From positions 66,718,398 to 66,782,397 of the forward strand of contig JBAIZL010000006.1 of assembly GCA_036971475.1 (NCBI GenBank): DNA of 64,000 nt, in the 5' to 3' direction. Of the stretch, positions 56,358 to 64,000 are shown piece by piece. Both the position numbers and the translations under genes were made by a program. The DNA comes from Prosapia bicincta (lineage: Eukaryota; Arthropoda; Insecta; Hemiptera; Cercopidae). How positions within the stretch are numbered: position 1 is the first letter of the stretch; each line of letters opens with the position of its first letter. Under the pieces are notes generated by a model. The model was not told the DNA's origin. It searched no databases and worked only from the letters and a program-made list of their open reading frames with translations.

Positions 56358-56392
56358 TTCAACGACTGATATTATTTTTAAGTGTTCCCGTA

Positions 56393-56398
56393 TTTATT
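56393..56398 (-). terminator. Poly-A signal after the fiber gene
   Basis: AATAAA on the minus strand, 28 nt past the fiber stop and before the metalloproteinase start. Confidence 0.45.
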
Positions 56399-56425
56399 TT
56401 CGTGTATTGATATGACCTTGTCAAT

Positions 56426-57487
56426 CTATTTTTCGACAGGCTTCTCTCGCATTAGCGTGTCTCGTAGGCCTTGAATAGCCGTATTCAATTGCCTTTGCGA
56501 AACAGCATCGTTATCAGCTATACCATCGGCTATCCCCGATAAGCGCTTAGAGTTTAACCAGTAGTAGTCGCCCGTCTCCTCGGAATGCAGAGTGTATTTC
56601 TTTATCCAAGATTTAATTTCATGAAGCTGACGAACGTTAACAGCGTCGACATCGGTGAAACCGTCTCGAACACTAGTTATACATTTTCCGTTTGCGTTAT
56701 ACATTTCACCGATCGGCAGTAGGGTGAGAAACAGCGTATTTTTCATTAGAAAACCCAGTGTGACCGCATCTTGTTGGTACAAAGTTTCTTCGACCTGAGC
56801 GAGCCGCTTATTTTGAAAACTCCAAACAGTTTTGTCTTTTCGAGGCACCCTATCGTCCACGTATAATTTTGTAGCGGCGTCATTTTTATACAAAGGCGCT
56901 TTAACATTACATATGGTCACTCCGTGAGCGTCAAATTTACCCTCTGCGTTTTTCGATAAGAAATTATCTCTGACGTACTTCATGTTAATAGCGTCAGAGT
57001 CTTTCATAGGCGCCGATACACCGCACACCCTTTGGTCGCCAAAGGAAAAACAATCGGCTAGTTTAATAGGAACCAACGATTCCAAGTAGGCTCTCGTTAC
57101 GGCATCATCTTTTTCTTTCGGCTCTCCGAGACCTCCCAAAGGCAAGCCTTTTGTATGATATCTATTCTTTATTCGAGTCAAACAGTTTTGTTCGAGATAC
57201 GTTTTGGACACTGCATCGTCGTCCTCAACGGGTTGACCTAGACCGCCTACAGAAAAGCCTTTAGTGTAGTATTTTTTCCTATCCTCGTCGAAACCTAAAC
57301 ATTTTTTCGCTATCGTACCCGCATTGACGGCATCGCTGTCCTCAATAGGATCACCAACATTGCGCAATAACTTGCCTATCGCGTCATAATGATTACCATC
57401 GGGGGTCAGACCTATCCCGTGCTGATGATGATGGGGATGGGGAGCGTTAACCTGGTCCGAAAAACGTCCAAACTTATCGACGCTCAT
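56426..57487 (-). CDS. Fiber-like protein of tail-fiber-type repeats
   Basis: 353 residues. A His-rich N-terminus (APHPHHHQHGIG) is followed by eight units of ~38-45 residues, each with an acidic turn plus DAV/DAI/DAA and then YL/YV or an equivalent: EDSDAVNAGTIAKK, EDDDAVSKTYLEQN, EKDDAVTRAYLESL, KDSDAINMKYVRDN, YKNDAATKLYVDDR, YQQDAVTLGFLMKN, TDVDAVNVRQLHEI, ADNDAVSQRQLNTA. This is the repeat seen in phage tail fibers (DAATKxYVD). A trimeric receptor-binding fiber on the vertex is inferred. Its ATG overlaps the preceding stop as ATGA (57484-57487). Confidence 0.75.
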   Translation of the reverse strand: MSVDKFGRFSDQVNAPHPHHHQHGIGLTPDGNHYDAIGKLLRNVGDPIEDSDAVNAGTIAKKCLGFDEDRKKYYTKGFSVGGLGQPVEDDDAVSKTYLEQNCLTRIKNRYHTKGLPLGGLGEPKEKDDAVTRAYLESLVPIKLADCFSFGDQRVCGVSAPMKDSDAINMKYVRDNFLSKNAEGKFDAHGVTICNVKAPLYKNDAATKLYVDDRVPRKDKTVWSFQNKRLAQVEETLYQQDAVTLGFLMKNTLFLTLLPIGEMYNANGKCITSVRDGFTDVDAVNVRQLHEIKSWIKKYTLHSEETGDYYWLNSKRLSGIADGIADNDAVSQRQLNTAIQGLRDTLMREKPVEK

Positions 57488-58443
57488 CTTATTAATGTCC
57501 TAATTTTTCTATTTCCACTGCCTTTTATAAGACCCGCTTCCCTCAGCTCTTCTATAATGGAGGCAATTTCGTTCTCATGGCCCGTATGACCTACCTCTTG
57601 AGACGACAAAAGTAGTCGTAACCTGTCACAGAGTTCGTTAGGGTTGTCCCAATACGCATAACCTTTACCGCTATGCAAACCGGTCGGCGGAAATAATCTC
57701 GATATAATTGCCTTGTACTTGGCGGATTTACTAGCACGGTTTATGGCTAAGAGCGGATTATAACCTTTCCTATGAGCACTGGTTTGTTCACAGATTTGTT
57801 TATAGGTGTTCAGGTCGGCCTTTGTGTATAATGTTTTATTGGGTTTGCGCATAAATATCAATTCATAGAGCCCTTCGGTTCCCTTGTAAGTGTCCGCGTC
57901 GATGATGATGTCACCGTTTTCGTCGTCAAACCTTATATACCTATCGCCTATCATAACAGTACCGTCTCCTGTTATTCGAGGACCGTATGTGTTATCAATT
58001 GTATTCCTATTGTCTTTAATCATTCTCAACACGTAGGTCCGCGGTAGACGATGTTTGAACATTGTATGGACATAACGAACACTATCTTCCTGGCCCGCCG
58101 GTGTTGATAGTAGCTCTTTAACAACACTACTTTGGCGCACCGGTGTAACTGAAGGTCCAGGCTCATCTGTTGATTCAGCTATTACTTCGGTATCGATGAA
58201 TTTCGGAACATGGGTTTGTGAAGCATCATCCTCCATGTCTACATCCATTTCTTCTTCTTTTTTAATTTCCATTTTCGGCTGTGGACGACGAATTTTCGAA
58301 ATTTCCTTAATGATAGGGCTATATTGTTTAGTCAAAATCCGTTCAGCATCTGCATCGCCGAATTTTATCTGAAGATACTTTCTCTTGATGGTCTCCCTCA
58401 GACGAGCGATCTCAGAAATAACTTGCTCCTCCTTTGGTGTCAT
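57484..58443 (-). CDS. DUF8207-type Maverick-associated protein
   Basis: 319 residues. N-terminal helices (RLRETIKRKYLQIKFG), an acidic linker, then a C-terminal domain with GTEGLYELIFMRKPNKTLYT, AHRKGYNPLL, YKAIISRLFPPT, YWDNPNELCDRLRLLLSSQE and ENEIASIIEELREAGLI. I recognise this pattern from uncharacterised arthropod proteins of Maverick elements annotated with DUF8207. Biochemical function is unknown; the place among virion genes suggests a structural or assembly role. It is intact, with a 38-nt gap to the previous gene and ATGA overlap with the fiber gene. Confidence 0.75.
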   Translation of the reverse strand: MTPKEEQVISEIARLRETIKRKYLQIKFGDADAERILTKQYSPIIKEISKIRRPQPKMEIKKEEEMDVDMEDDASQTHVPKFIDTEVIAESTDEPGPSVTPVRQSSVVKELLSTPAGQEDSVRYVHTMFKHRLPRTYVLRMIKDNRNTIDNTYGPRITGDGTVMIGDRYIRFDDENGDIIIDADTYKGTEGLYELIFMRKPNKTLYTKADLNTYKQICEQTSAHRKGYNPLLAINRASKSAKYKAIISRLFPPTGLHSGKGYAYWDNPNELCDRLRLLLSSQEVGHTGHENEIASIIEELREAGLIKGSGNRKIRTLIR

Positions 58444-58481
58444 ATTGCGAAATGACCCGTAACTCGACTATCAGATAGTTT

Positions 58482-59630
58482 TTAAGACAGTTCCAAAGAT
58501 CGAAAAAACGCAGCGTAACGCTTTTCACGCAATAGGTACTGTACAACCTGCGATGCGGACGCTTTCATCAATTTCGGGTTGCTCCACGATAAACCTCGGC
58601 AGTATCTGTACATGTTGTTGTCAAAATATGGTATACTTTTCACCTTCTCGGAGCTTCTAAAGACAAAGGTACGTTTTATATTTTCACGCCATTGCGGTAT
58701 TTCGGCTACTATTAGATTATCATCTCTGGGCATTTCCTGCATGTACCGTTTTAGCGTCGCTATAGAGTTTTCGAGAAGATAACTATTCAAAAGCAGAAAC
58801 TCATCAGTATTTGCCCCCGTGTATGTGCACCACATTTGAAGTTGTCTACGATCGACAACAGTATATTTTGATCCGTCAAAAGACAAGCCGAAATGATGAC
58901 ACTGATTAGGCACCGTCGGCAGGGCGGCCTTTAGAAATTCGGTTATAAACACACCTTGTGCCTTATTATTTACAGCCTCGTAAAATTTACCTCTACTGCG
59001 TAAAGGTAGCGACGAAGGTCTAGGACCGTATTTCACATTGTAGCTAATGTCTACACAACACTTTACACTGCTGATAAGCTTGTACGCCTTTATAGGACCG
59101 ACTATGGGAATTGTCCTTTCCGTGATTACTACACAACGGGACGCGTACGGCAATGAACAGCTGTACTGTAACATGTCGAGGTATACTTGCGTGTACTCTA
59201 TGCCTCCGTGACTGGGAGTCAGTGTCCGATTGAAAAAATCAGGAAACGGCCGGAATCTGGATACCAAGTTTTGTGGATGCCGAACAGTTCCTTTCAACAT
59301 GTGTTCATTGTATAATATCAATTCAAATGGTACACCTCCTTTATCACATTCGTGCATGAACCTAATCCAAATGTCTCGATTATAAATTCTATTTGCGGAT
59401 GTGATCATTAACAAAATTATAGGCGGCAAACTCTTGCTGTACGACCCGAACCGCTTATGTCTCCAGCAGCGTCTATTAAATACATGTCCATGTCTATTCG
59501 TCCGGCTACAGTAGTTCCCGCAAAACCTCTTCTTATCGGGATAATAGAAACAACACAAATTTGATTTTGGTGTTTTTGTAGTGCCGCTATTAGCATATGG
59601 CGAAATATCATTATAAGTGTATATACGCAT
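58482..59630 (-). CDS. Glycosyltransferase-like protein with N-terminal Cys/His cluster
   Basis: 382 residues. Residues 25-60 contain a Cys/His cluster (NLCCFYYPDKKRFCGNYC...RRCWRHKR), possibly zinc-binding. Residues 65-300 follow the layout of Core-2/I-branching-type (GT14-like) enzymes: LLMITSANRIYNRDIW, then IEYTQVYLDMLQYS, then RCVVITERTIPIVG, and later RRQLQMWCTYTG. The resemblance is by pattern only; catalytic residues were not confirmed, and it could be a structural protein of the same fold. Its ATG overlaps the ATPase stop (TAATG), so the two are tightly linked. It is intact. Confidence 0.6.
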   Translation of the reverse strand: MRIYTYNDISPYANSGTTKTPKSNLCCFYYPDKKRFCGNYCSRTNRHGHVFNRRCWRHKRFGSYSKSLPPIILLMITSANRIYNRDIWIRFMHECDKGGVPFELILYNEHMLKGTVRHPQNLVSRFRPFPDFFNRTLTPSHGGIEYTQVYLDMLQYSCSLPYASRCVVITERTIPIVGPIKAYKLISSVKCCVDISYNVKYGPRPSSLPLRSRGKFYEAVNNKAQGVFITEFLKAALPTVPNQCHHFGLSFDGSKYTVVDRRQLQMWCTYTGANTDEFLLLNSYLLENSIATLKRYMQEMPRDDNLIVAEIPQWRENIKRTFVFRSSEKVKSIPYFDNNMYRYCRGLSWSNPKLMKASASQVVQYLLREKRYAAFFRSLELS

Positions 59631-60319
59631 TATAAATCTTTTACGAAGGAATCGAACCCAATTCTGTATCGACCCTGATCTATATCGCTGTCTTTATCTA
59701 TTACTATAAAACCGAATTTGTCTTTCCAGGCTGTTGCACAGAGCTTTTTGAAAGTGTTAAACGACACGTCCGTGCCTACGTGATCCGAATGAATGTGTCT
59801 TAAATTCATATCGTCCTGTTTAAATACAACAATCAGGTTGGTATTGTCTCGGATTAAATGTTTTGGAATCCTACTGTACGTTTGACCGAGATAAAAAGAG
59901 TCAATTGAGCTATGTCTTCCCATACTGAAGTAATTACGTATGTTATCATGTTTTTCACACTGTATATCGTCAAAAATCATAATGGAATTCGGTTCCGCTT
60001 CATGTGGATTTATGATGTTGTCGTTATCACTGTACGGAAAATAACCGATACCCGATTCTTCCATCACCTTAGACAGAAACTTATATTTCGGTTGGTGAAG
60101 TGATTTTGAAAAAATATAAATGTTGGCGAACTTCAGTCCGTTTGCCTCGAACAAAAGATTGAAAATTACATTTGTTTTGCCGCAATTTGAAGGACCACAC
60201 ACAATTGCTCTAATAGTGTTGGGCAATAGGGGACTGTGACGAATACTTTTCTCCTTTTCACCTACATAAGCGTCGAAATTATGTAGCTGCATCGTATATG
60301 GAGCAATCACTACACGCAT
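59630..60319 (-). CDS. A32-like DNA-packaging ATPase (FtsK/HerA type)
   Basis: 229 residues. Walker A GPSNCGKT (42-49) and Walker B IMIFDD (113-118), followed by YFSMGRHSSIDSFYLGQTYS, which carries the sensor-like Gln after a strand, typical of the poxvirus A32/Maverick packaging ATPases. These enzymes pump the genome into preformed capsids. It is intact and starts at an ATG (MRVVIAPYTM). It sits between the integrase and the glycosyltransferase-like gene; the stop and the next start share one base. Confidence 0.92.
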   Translation of the reverse strand: MRVVIAPYTMQLHNFDAYVGEKEKSIRHSPLLPNTIRAIVCGPSNCGKTNVIFNLLFEANGLKFANIYIFSKSLHQPKYKFLSKVMEESGIGYFPYSDNDNIINPHEAEPNSIMIFDDIQCEKHDNIRNYFSMGRHSSIDSFYLGQTYSRIPKHLIRDNTNLIVVFKQDDMNLRHIHSDHVGTDVSFNTFKKLCATAWKDKFGFIVIDKDSDIDQGRYRIGFDSFVKDL

Positions 60320-60575
60320 CTCGAAAGACGTAACCAGAATGAATCAATTGTGCGAAAGACTTAATATTTATTTTCGAAACATATATTCTATTGCAGTATA
60401 AAGCAATTGTGACACATTGTCTCTGCAGCTAGTACTTTTCCAATCGTATGCTCGGGGTCGGATGCGGACAAGGTCAGTTGGGACAAAGCAATCGCGACCA
60501 GTACTTTTCCATTGACGTCAGCGCTTGCACATGGCCGGATGCGCATGGGCGGCTTGCCGGATGTGGTACAATGTT
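60320..60575. promoter_or_regulatory. Intergenic region between integrase and ATPase
   Basis: Contains a minus-strand AATAAA (60367-60372) and two AGTACTTTTCCA words ~70 bp apart (about 60431 and 60499) in a GC-richer context. It probably holds the integrase 3' end and the ATPase promoter. The 63-codon minus-strand ORF here lacks an ATG start and a domain. Confidence 0.4.
60367..60372 (-). terminator. Poly-A signal after integrase
   Basis: AATAAA on the minus strand about 204 nt after the integrase stop, just before the ATPase gene. Confidence 0.4.
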
Positions 60576-61628
60576 TCACAGTATAAGTTTATTTTTATCT
60601 ACCCACGAGTTGTGGGTTTTATCGAAACCTTGCCATTTCACAAGAACCTTATCTCCTTTCCGGCGCAAAACTTTTTCCACCAAATAAACGTCGCCAACAT
60701 TTGTTCGACTTAATTCTTCAGCATAAAACCCACCTTTTAATATTTCACCTCTCGAATCTTGTAAAATGTAGGTTTTAGGTGAGGACGGTACAACAGCGAA
60801 CACGGTAAATACTTCTTGCGTCCAGTTTGGATAAAATCCTTTCGAAAAAACTTTTTTGTATTTGGATATTCTAACTCTATCGTCTACCTGGAATGATCGC
60901 GATTGAGGTATAGTACGACTATTTACTTTCTCGTTTATTCTAGCCAACAGCATTGCTTCATGTTTTTTTCTCACCTGACACGGTTTCATACCAATAGTAC
61001 TGTGTACGGTTTTGTTGTATGACTTCACAATATCATCTAAAAAATCAGTCCATTTATGACTACCGCGAGCCGTAAATTCTAACCACATTTTACTTTTCAA
61101 AGTTCTGTTTAACCTTTCTACGATGGAAGCTTTTTTCTCGGTGTAAGTGTGATAGTGATTAATTTTATAGGTTTTCAATAAGTTTTGAACAGATTTGTTA
61201 AACCATTCTTTACCCTGATCGGTCTGAAAATGCTTCATACTGTGTTTCTCTAGTATAGGCTTTAATGCTGAAGCTACTTCGGAACCGGTTTTAGATTTTA
61301 TCGGCACCGCAAATGCAAATTTTGATAAACAGTTAATCATAGTCAATATATACTTATAGCCTTTGTTTTCCTTTGCATAGGGAATCATCTCAACTAAATC
61401 AGCTTGATAAAGATCGTTTACACCTTTCAAAGTAACACTACGTGTTTTAAAGTTTCTACGAGCCGGCTTATGAAGCTCGTTAGCAATAGCACGTCTAACG
61501 TTCATTTCAAAACTGACCACCCTGATTTTACGTTTGGTACTTTTAAACCAACTGACTAGGTTTCCATCAACACCCAGGAGGTACAGTCCGAAGTCGTTCT
61601 TGTTTTTACAAGCGTACCCGGGAAGCAT
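60576..61628 (-). CDS. Retroviral-type integrase with chromodomain
   Basis: 350 residues, intact. The catalytic core has D77 (LYQADLVEM), D137 (FQTDQGKEW) and E171 (ASIVERLNRT). The N-terminal part has HKPARRNF but no full HHCC motif that I can see. An SH3-like region (FQVDDRVRISKYK) and a C-terminal chromodomain (VYLVEKVLRRKGDKVLVKWQ...WVDKNKLIL) follow. In Mavericks this enzyme inserts the linear DNA into host chromosomes, giving ~6-bp duplications. The ATG at 61628 is the first. The domain order is that of Maverick integrases, not of the gypsy element at the left of the window. Confidence 0.93.
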   Translation of the reverse strand: MLPGYACKNKNDFGLYLLGVDGNLVSWFKSTKRKIRVVSFEMNVRRAIANELHKPARRNFKTRSVTLKGVNDLYQADLVEMIPYAKENKGYKYILTMINCLSKFAFAVPIKSKTGSEVASALKPILEKHSMKHFQTDQGKEWFNKSVQNLLKTYKINHYHTYTEKKASIVERLNRTLKSKMWLEFTARGSHKWTDFLDDIVKSYNKTVHSTIGMKPCQVRKKHEAMLLARINEKVNSRTIPQSRSFQVDDRVRISKYKKVFSKGFYPNWTQEVFTVFAVVPSSPKTYILQDSRGEILKGGFYAEELSRTNVGDVYLVEKVLRRKGDKVLVKWQGFDKTHNSWVDKNKLIL

Positions 61629-62014
61629 TCCAAGGCCTATCCTCCCTGGCGGTCAGTTTTTGTCGTTCAATTTTACTTTAAATCCCATCCACACACACAT
61701 TCAGTCTTATAGACGATTAAGTCGAGACAGAGGACCATTCAACCTAGGTTTCACACACACACGTGCAACAAATATTTTATACCTTTTGTAAAAAGGTATT
61801 TTATTCAATACAAAAACACAATCTGTCTGACATTTCCACAACAGAAGCTATGTTCTTTTGTTGCTACAACACTTAGCTATTCACACAGCCTTATAGGCGT
61901 TTAGACCGTGACAGAGGGCCCATTCATTCAACCTAGGATCTCCACACAGCATAGGTCATACAAAAACTAAAATGGAACGACTTGATTTCACAACACCGTT
62001 CAGAATGATGGGAA
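61629..62014. promoter_or_regulatory. Integrase-PolB intergenic region with a direct repeat
   Basis: Two imperfect copies of a ~65-bp block, about 61690-61760 and 61873-61945, share CTTATAG, GACAGAGG and CATTCAACCTAGG, separated by ~185 bp. A minus-strand AATAAA at 61800-61805 lies ~210 nt past the PolB stop. No gene. Confidence 0.5.
61800..61805 (-). terminator. Poly-A signal after PolB
   Basis: AATAAA on the minus strand between PolB and integrase. Confidence 0.4.
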
Positions 62015-62236
62015 TCATTCTAGGCGTGGAACCTTACAGTACCCATAAGGTAGCGTATCAAAACCCCCGTTACGTTTTCTTTTCGCACCTGTGGTTCTGA
62101 ACATTTTTGTTTCACACACAGTAATAACATCATGATCCTTTCTGCGACGTATACGCGGTTCAGTGACCATTATGCTATCCTCCTCTGTTTGTTCATTCAA
62201 TACAAATTTCTTTAAAGAATCGAAATTCAAATAACC
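62015..62236 (-). pseudogene. PolB C-terminal tail cut off by a stop codon
   Basis: Same reading frame as the PolB ORF, just after a TAG at 62237-62239. The residues (LNFDSLKKFVLNEQ, EPRIRRRKDHDVITVCETK, DTLPYGY) continue the usual C-terminal end of Maverick PolB. The first Met inside is at 62230, but translation as a separate protein seems unlikely. Confidence 0.75.
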
Positions 62237-64000
62237 CTAGGTGCGGAGATTTAAAGTCAGTCCTTTAATTTTGCAAACTGTAACGGTTTTGTCATTTTCC
62301 GGACACATTACCTTGTAACCGTACGTTTTCGGACCTCCCGAAACAAATTCTGTTATATATGCAGAAGGACCATAGTCTGCCAGTTCGTCTGTCATCTGTC
62401 CCAAGTAGTCTCCTATCGATACATCGTGCGTACCGTCTTTGTGGAGATAAATTACACTATCTGTGTCGTAATAGAGGACCTGTGATCCCAACACGTCCAA
62501 ATACTCATAGAGCTTAAGACGAGCATGGGCTGTAGTAAATGCAGCGAGAACGACATTTACTGTTGGTAGTACATCACAGGTGTTGTCGGTGTAGCACCAG
62601 TTCGCTACGACAACGTCCTCGTTAACCTCTTGTATATTGTTTACATCAATTGACGGTGACGTTAACAAGTTGAACAGTTCATTCGGCTCTCTTACTATTG
62701 TAGTCTTTGGCTGGTTTTCACGTTGTCCAAACTTAACCCAAAAGGAGTTTAACATTAATTTAGCCAACGACCTGGCACCAGGATTTTTTTCAATTTTCAT
62801 CGGGTCAAGTCTAACCCCCTCGTTGTCGAAATAGCTTTGGACATAGTCTATTTTGTCTTGTTCAGTACGACACCACTCTGGGTAACCTGAAGCCTCCTGC
62901 TTTATTTTTAAAAATTTATTAATATAGTCGGTAAACAGTCCGTTCCCTTTGTCAAATGAAGCCATTTCGTATTGCCAGAGCTCATACATTTCCAATATCA
63001 CGTAACCTTTCTGCACAGCTTTGCGTATCTCGTCCATAGTCCATGTTCCTGTCAACGCCCGTTCGTCAAGAGAGTGAGTACAGTCTCCAGGTATAAGGTT
63101 CTCACCACATGTACGGCATAGGATGAACATCAATTTATCGTTTATCCTGACCGGCAGCACTGGATGATACAAATCCCGAGGAGGTAGGACTGTACATTTC
63201 AGGAGGCCGTCAGCAGACATTCCTGCGGCTCTACACTCATTATTACCGACGTGTATTTGCGGATGTCCTATCGGATATTCTCGGTACTTACACACCCAGG
63301 GGTACAAGGAACAAACATCAATGTACCGAATCTTCTCGTTCTCCTGACACATATGGTACGATTTTACATTCCCCGTACGACCGCCGAAAAACGCATCTCG
63401 AGGGTTTAGTGGTGTGAGATGTATTAGTGGGTGGGAATCAAGGTATGCCATCCTTTTGTTTATTTTTTTCATCCTATAAAATTCACACTCCCACAACTCG
63501 ACAACATTATAATGACGGGACAACTTAGCCGTCTTAGCTTTAGTCCTGGTCAGTCGAGCACTATGAGTGTCTGACGGGTCGTCGATTAGAGGTGAATCAC
63601 GCCCAAATGTGTAACAGTTTGGACATCCGTGCCAGTAACAGCCGTGAAATTCATATACGGTCTTCGTTTGGTCACATAGTCCGTCAACCTTTATACCATC
63701 TACTTTAATTTCACGACCTCTACCAGCATGCTCCAGTCGATAGCCTTTCTGGTCTTCGATCCATGCGAGCCACTGTAGAGCAATGGTGGACTGCTTATCG
63801 ACGAGTCTGTATCCATTCTTTGGCAGTATGCCTATTGTGTTTGGCTTGAGAAAATTTCTTCTGAACGCTAGGCTACACGCGCTAGCAATAGTGACGGCCT
63901 CGAGAAACGGATCTACATTGCATTCCTGCAAGAACGAAGCACGAAACTTTATACAGGCTTGAGCTAATATATCAACATCAGAGAGGCAATATTCGAATAT
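62237..64000 (-). CDS. polB: Family B DNA polymerase, protein-primed type (partial, premature stop)
   Basis: The frame is open to the right window edge, so the N-terminal domains are missing; the first visible residues contain EYCLSDVDIL, like the third exonuclease motif. Next comes a small Cys-rich segment, EFHGCYWHGCPNC, typical of Maverick polymerases. Polymerase motif A is DVCSLYPWVC (near 63300), motif B KLMLNSFWVKFGQ (near 62740) and motif C YYDTDSV (near 62460). The ORF ends at TAG 62237 inside the conserved KIKGLTLN region; 74 codons of tail follow in frame. Core motifs are intact. It replicates the linear viral genome, likely with a terminal-protein primer as in relatives. Confidence 0.93.
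   Translation of the reverse strand: MFEYCLSDVDILAQACIKFRASFLQECNVDPFLEAVTIASACSLAFRRNFLKPNTIGILPKNGYRLVDKQSTIALQWLAWIEDQKGYRLEHAGRGREIKVDGIKVDGLCDQTKTVYEFHGCYWHGCPNCYTFGRDSPLIDDPSDTHSARLTRTKAKTAKLSRHYNVVELWECEFYRMKKINKRMAYLDSHPLIHLTPLNPRDAFFGGRTGNVKSYHMCQENEKIRYIDVCSLYPWVCKYREYPIGHPQIHVGNNECRAAGMSADGLLKCTVLPPRDLYHPVLPVRINDKLMFILCRTCGENLIPGDCTHSLDERALTGTWTMDEIRKAVQKGYVILEMYELWQYEMASFDKGNGLFTDYINKFLKIKQEASGYPEWCRTEQDKIDYVQSYFDNEGVRLDPMKIEKNPGARSLAKLMLNSFWVKFGQRENQPKTTIVREPNELFNLLTSPSIDVNNIQEVNEDVVVANWCYTDNTCDVLPTVNVVLAAFTTAHARLKLYEYLDVLGSQVLYYDTDSVIYLHKDGTHDVSIGDYLGQMTDELADYGPSAYITEFVSGGPKTYGYKVMCPENDKTVTVCKIKGLTLNLRT

Larger units (their letters stand above)
47670..64000 (-). mobile_element. 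Endogenous Maverick/adintovirus-like dsDNA virus (partial)
   Basis: At least 16 kb of minus-strand genes combine a protein-primed-type PolB, a retroviral-type chromodomain integrase, an A32/FtsK-HerA-type ATPase, an adenain-type protease, penton and a double-jelly-roll capsid protein. That is the defining set of Mavericks/Polintons and the proposed adintoviruses. PLA2, IAP, metalloproteinase, fiber-like and glycosyltransferase-like genes are added. The right end is outside the window. The left end is undefined: no terminal inverted repeat can be matched with one end only, and the fold-back repeats at 46780-47386 may or may not belong to it. Two genes contain single in-frame stops. Confidence 0.93.

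Noticed and set aside
60388..60579. 63-codon minus-strand ORF between integrase and ATPase
   Set aside because: It has no ATG start and no domain, and lies in a region that looks regulatory.

Overview
The window looks like repeat-rich, AT-rich nuclear DNA of an animal, most likely an arthropod. The pointers are a Jockey-clade LINE with a three-knuckle ORF1, a Ty3/gypsy element primed by a tRNA-Lys-like site, a decayed Penelope-like element, and a Maverick/adintovirus-like element carrying the DUF8207-type protein common in arthropod copies. I found no convincing conserved host protein-coding gene. The species cannot be fixed from the sequence.

Layout. 1-5646 is the internal region of a dead gypsy-type retrotransposon on the minus strand (integrase, RNase H, reverse transcriptase, protease, gag, then a primer binding site), followed by its likely 5' LTR to the right. 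8.3-18 kb is mostly anonymous AT-rich DNA with one dispersed repeat and a 41-bp minisatellite. 17972-24078 is a 6.1-kb element with inverted ends and internal tandem arrays but no transposase. 25.9-27.3 kb is a Penelope-like remnant interrupted by a microsatellite. 31.35-31.7 kb is a 28-bp array built on TGACGTCA palindromes. 32372-36621 is a full-length LINE with 15-bp target-site duplications and a 41-T tail (minus-strand poly-A); its ORF2 is cut by one stop. 36.6-46 kb is anonymous apart from a ~44-bp array and a CA/TA microsatellite. 46.2-47.5 kb holds a tRNA-derived repeat, a 110-bp repeat and two tandem fold-back repeats.

47.6 kb to the right edge is an endogenised Maverick/adintovirus-like dsDNA virus, with every recognised gene on the minus strand. 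In transcription order it has PolB, chromodomain integrase, packaging ATPase, a glycosyltransferase-like protein, a DUF8207-type protein, a repeat-built fiber-like protein, a matrix metalloproteinase with hemopexin repeats, a PLA2 protein, an adenain-type protease, penton, a small ORF, the double-jelly-roll capsid protein, two conserved unknowns, an IAP and a spliced proline-rich gene. Replication/integration genes, a tightly overlapping virion block and a host-interaction block are all recognisable. PolB and the metalloproteinase each carry one in-frame stop, so this copy is probably a fossil, though a young one. Its right end is outside the window and its left end is not resolved.
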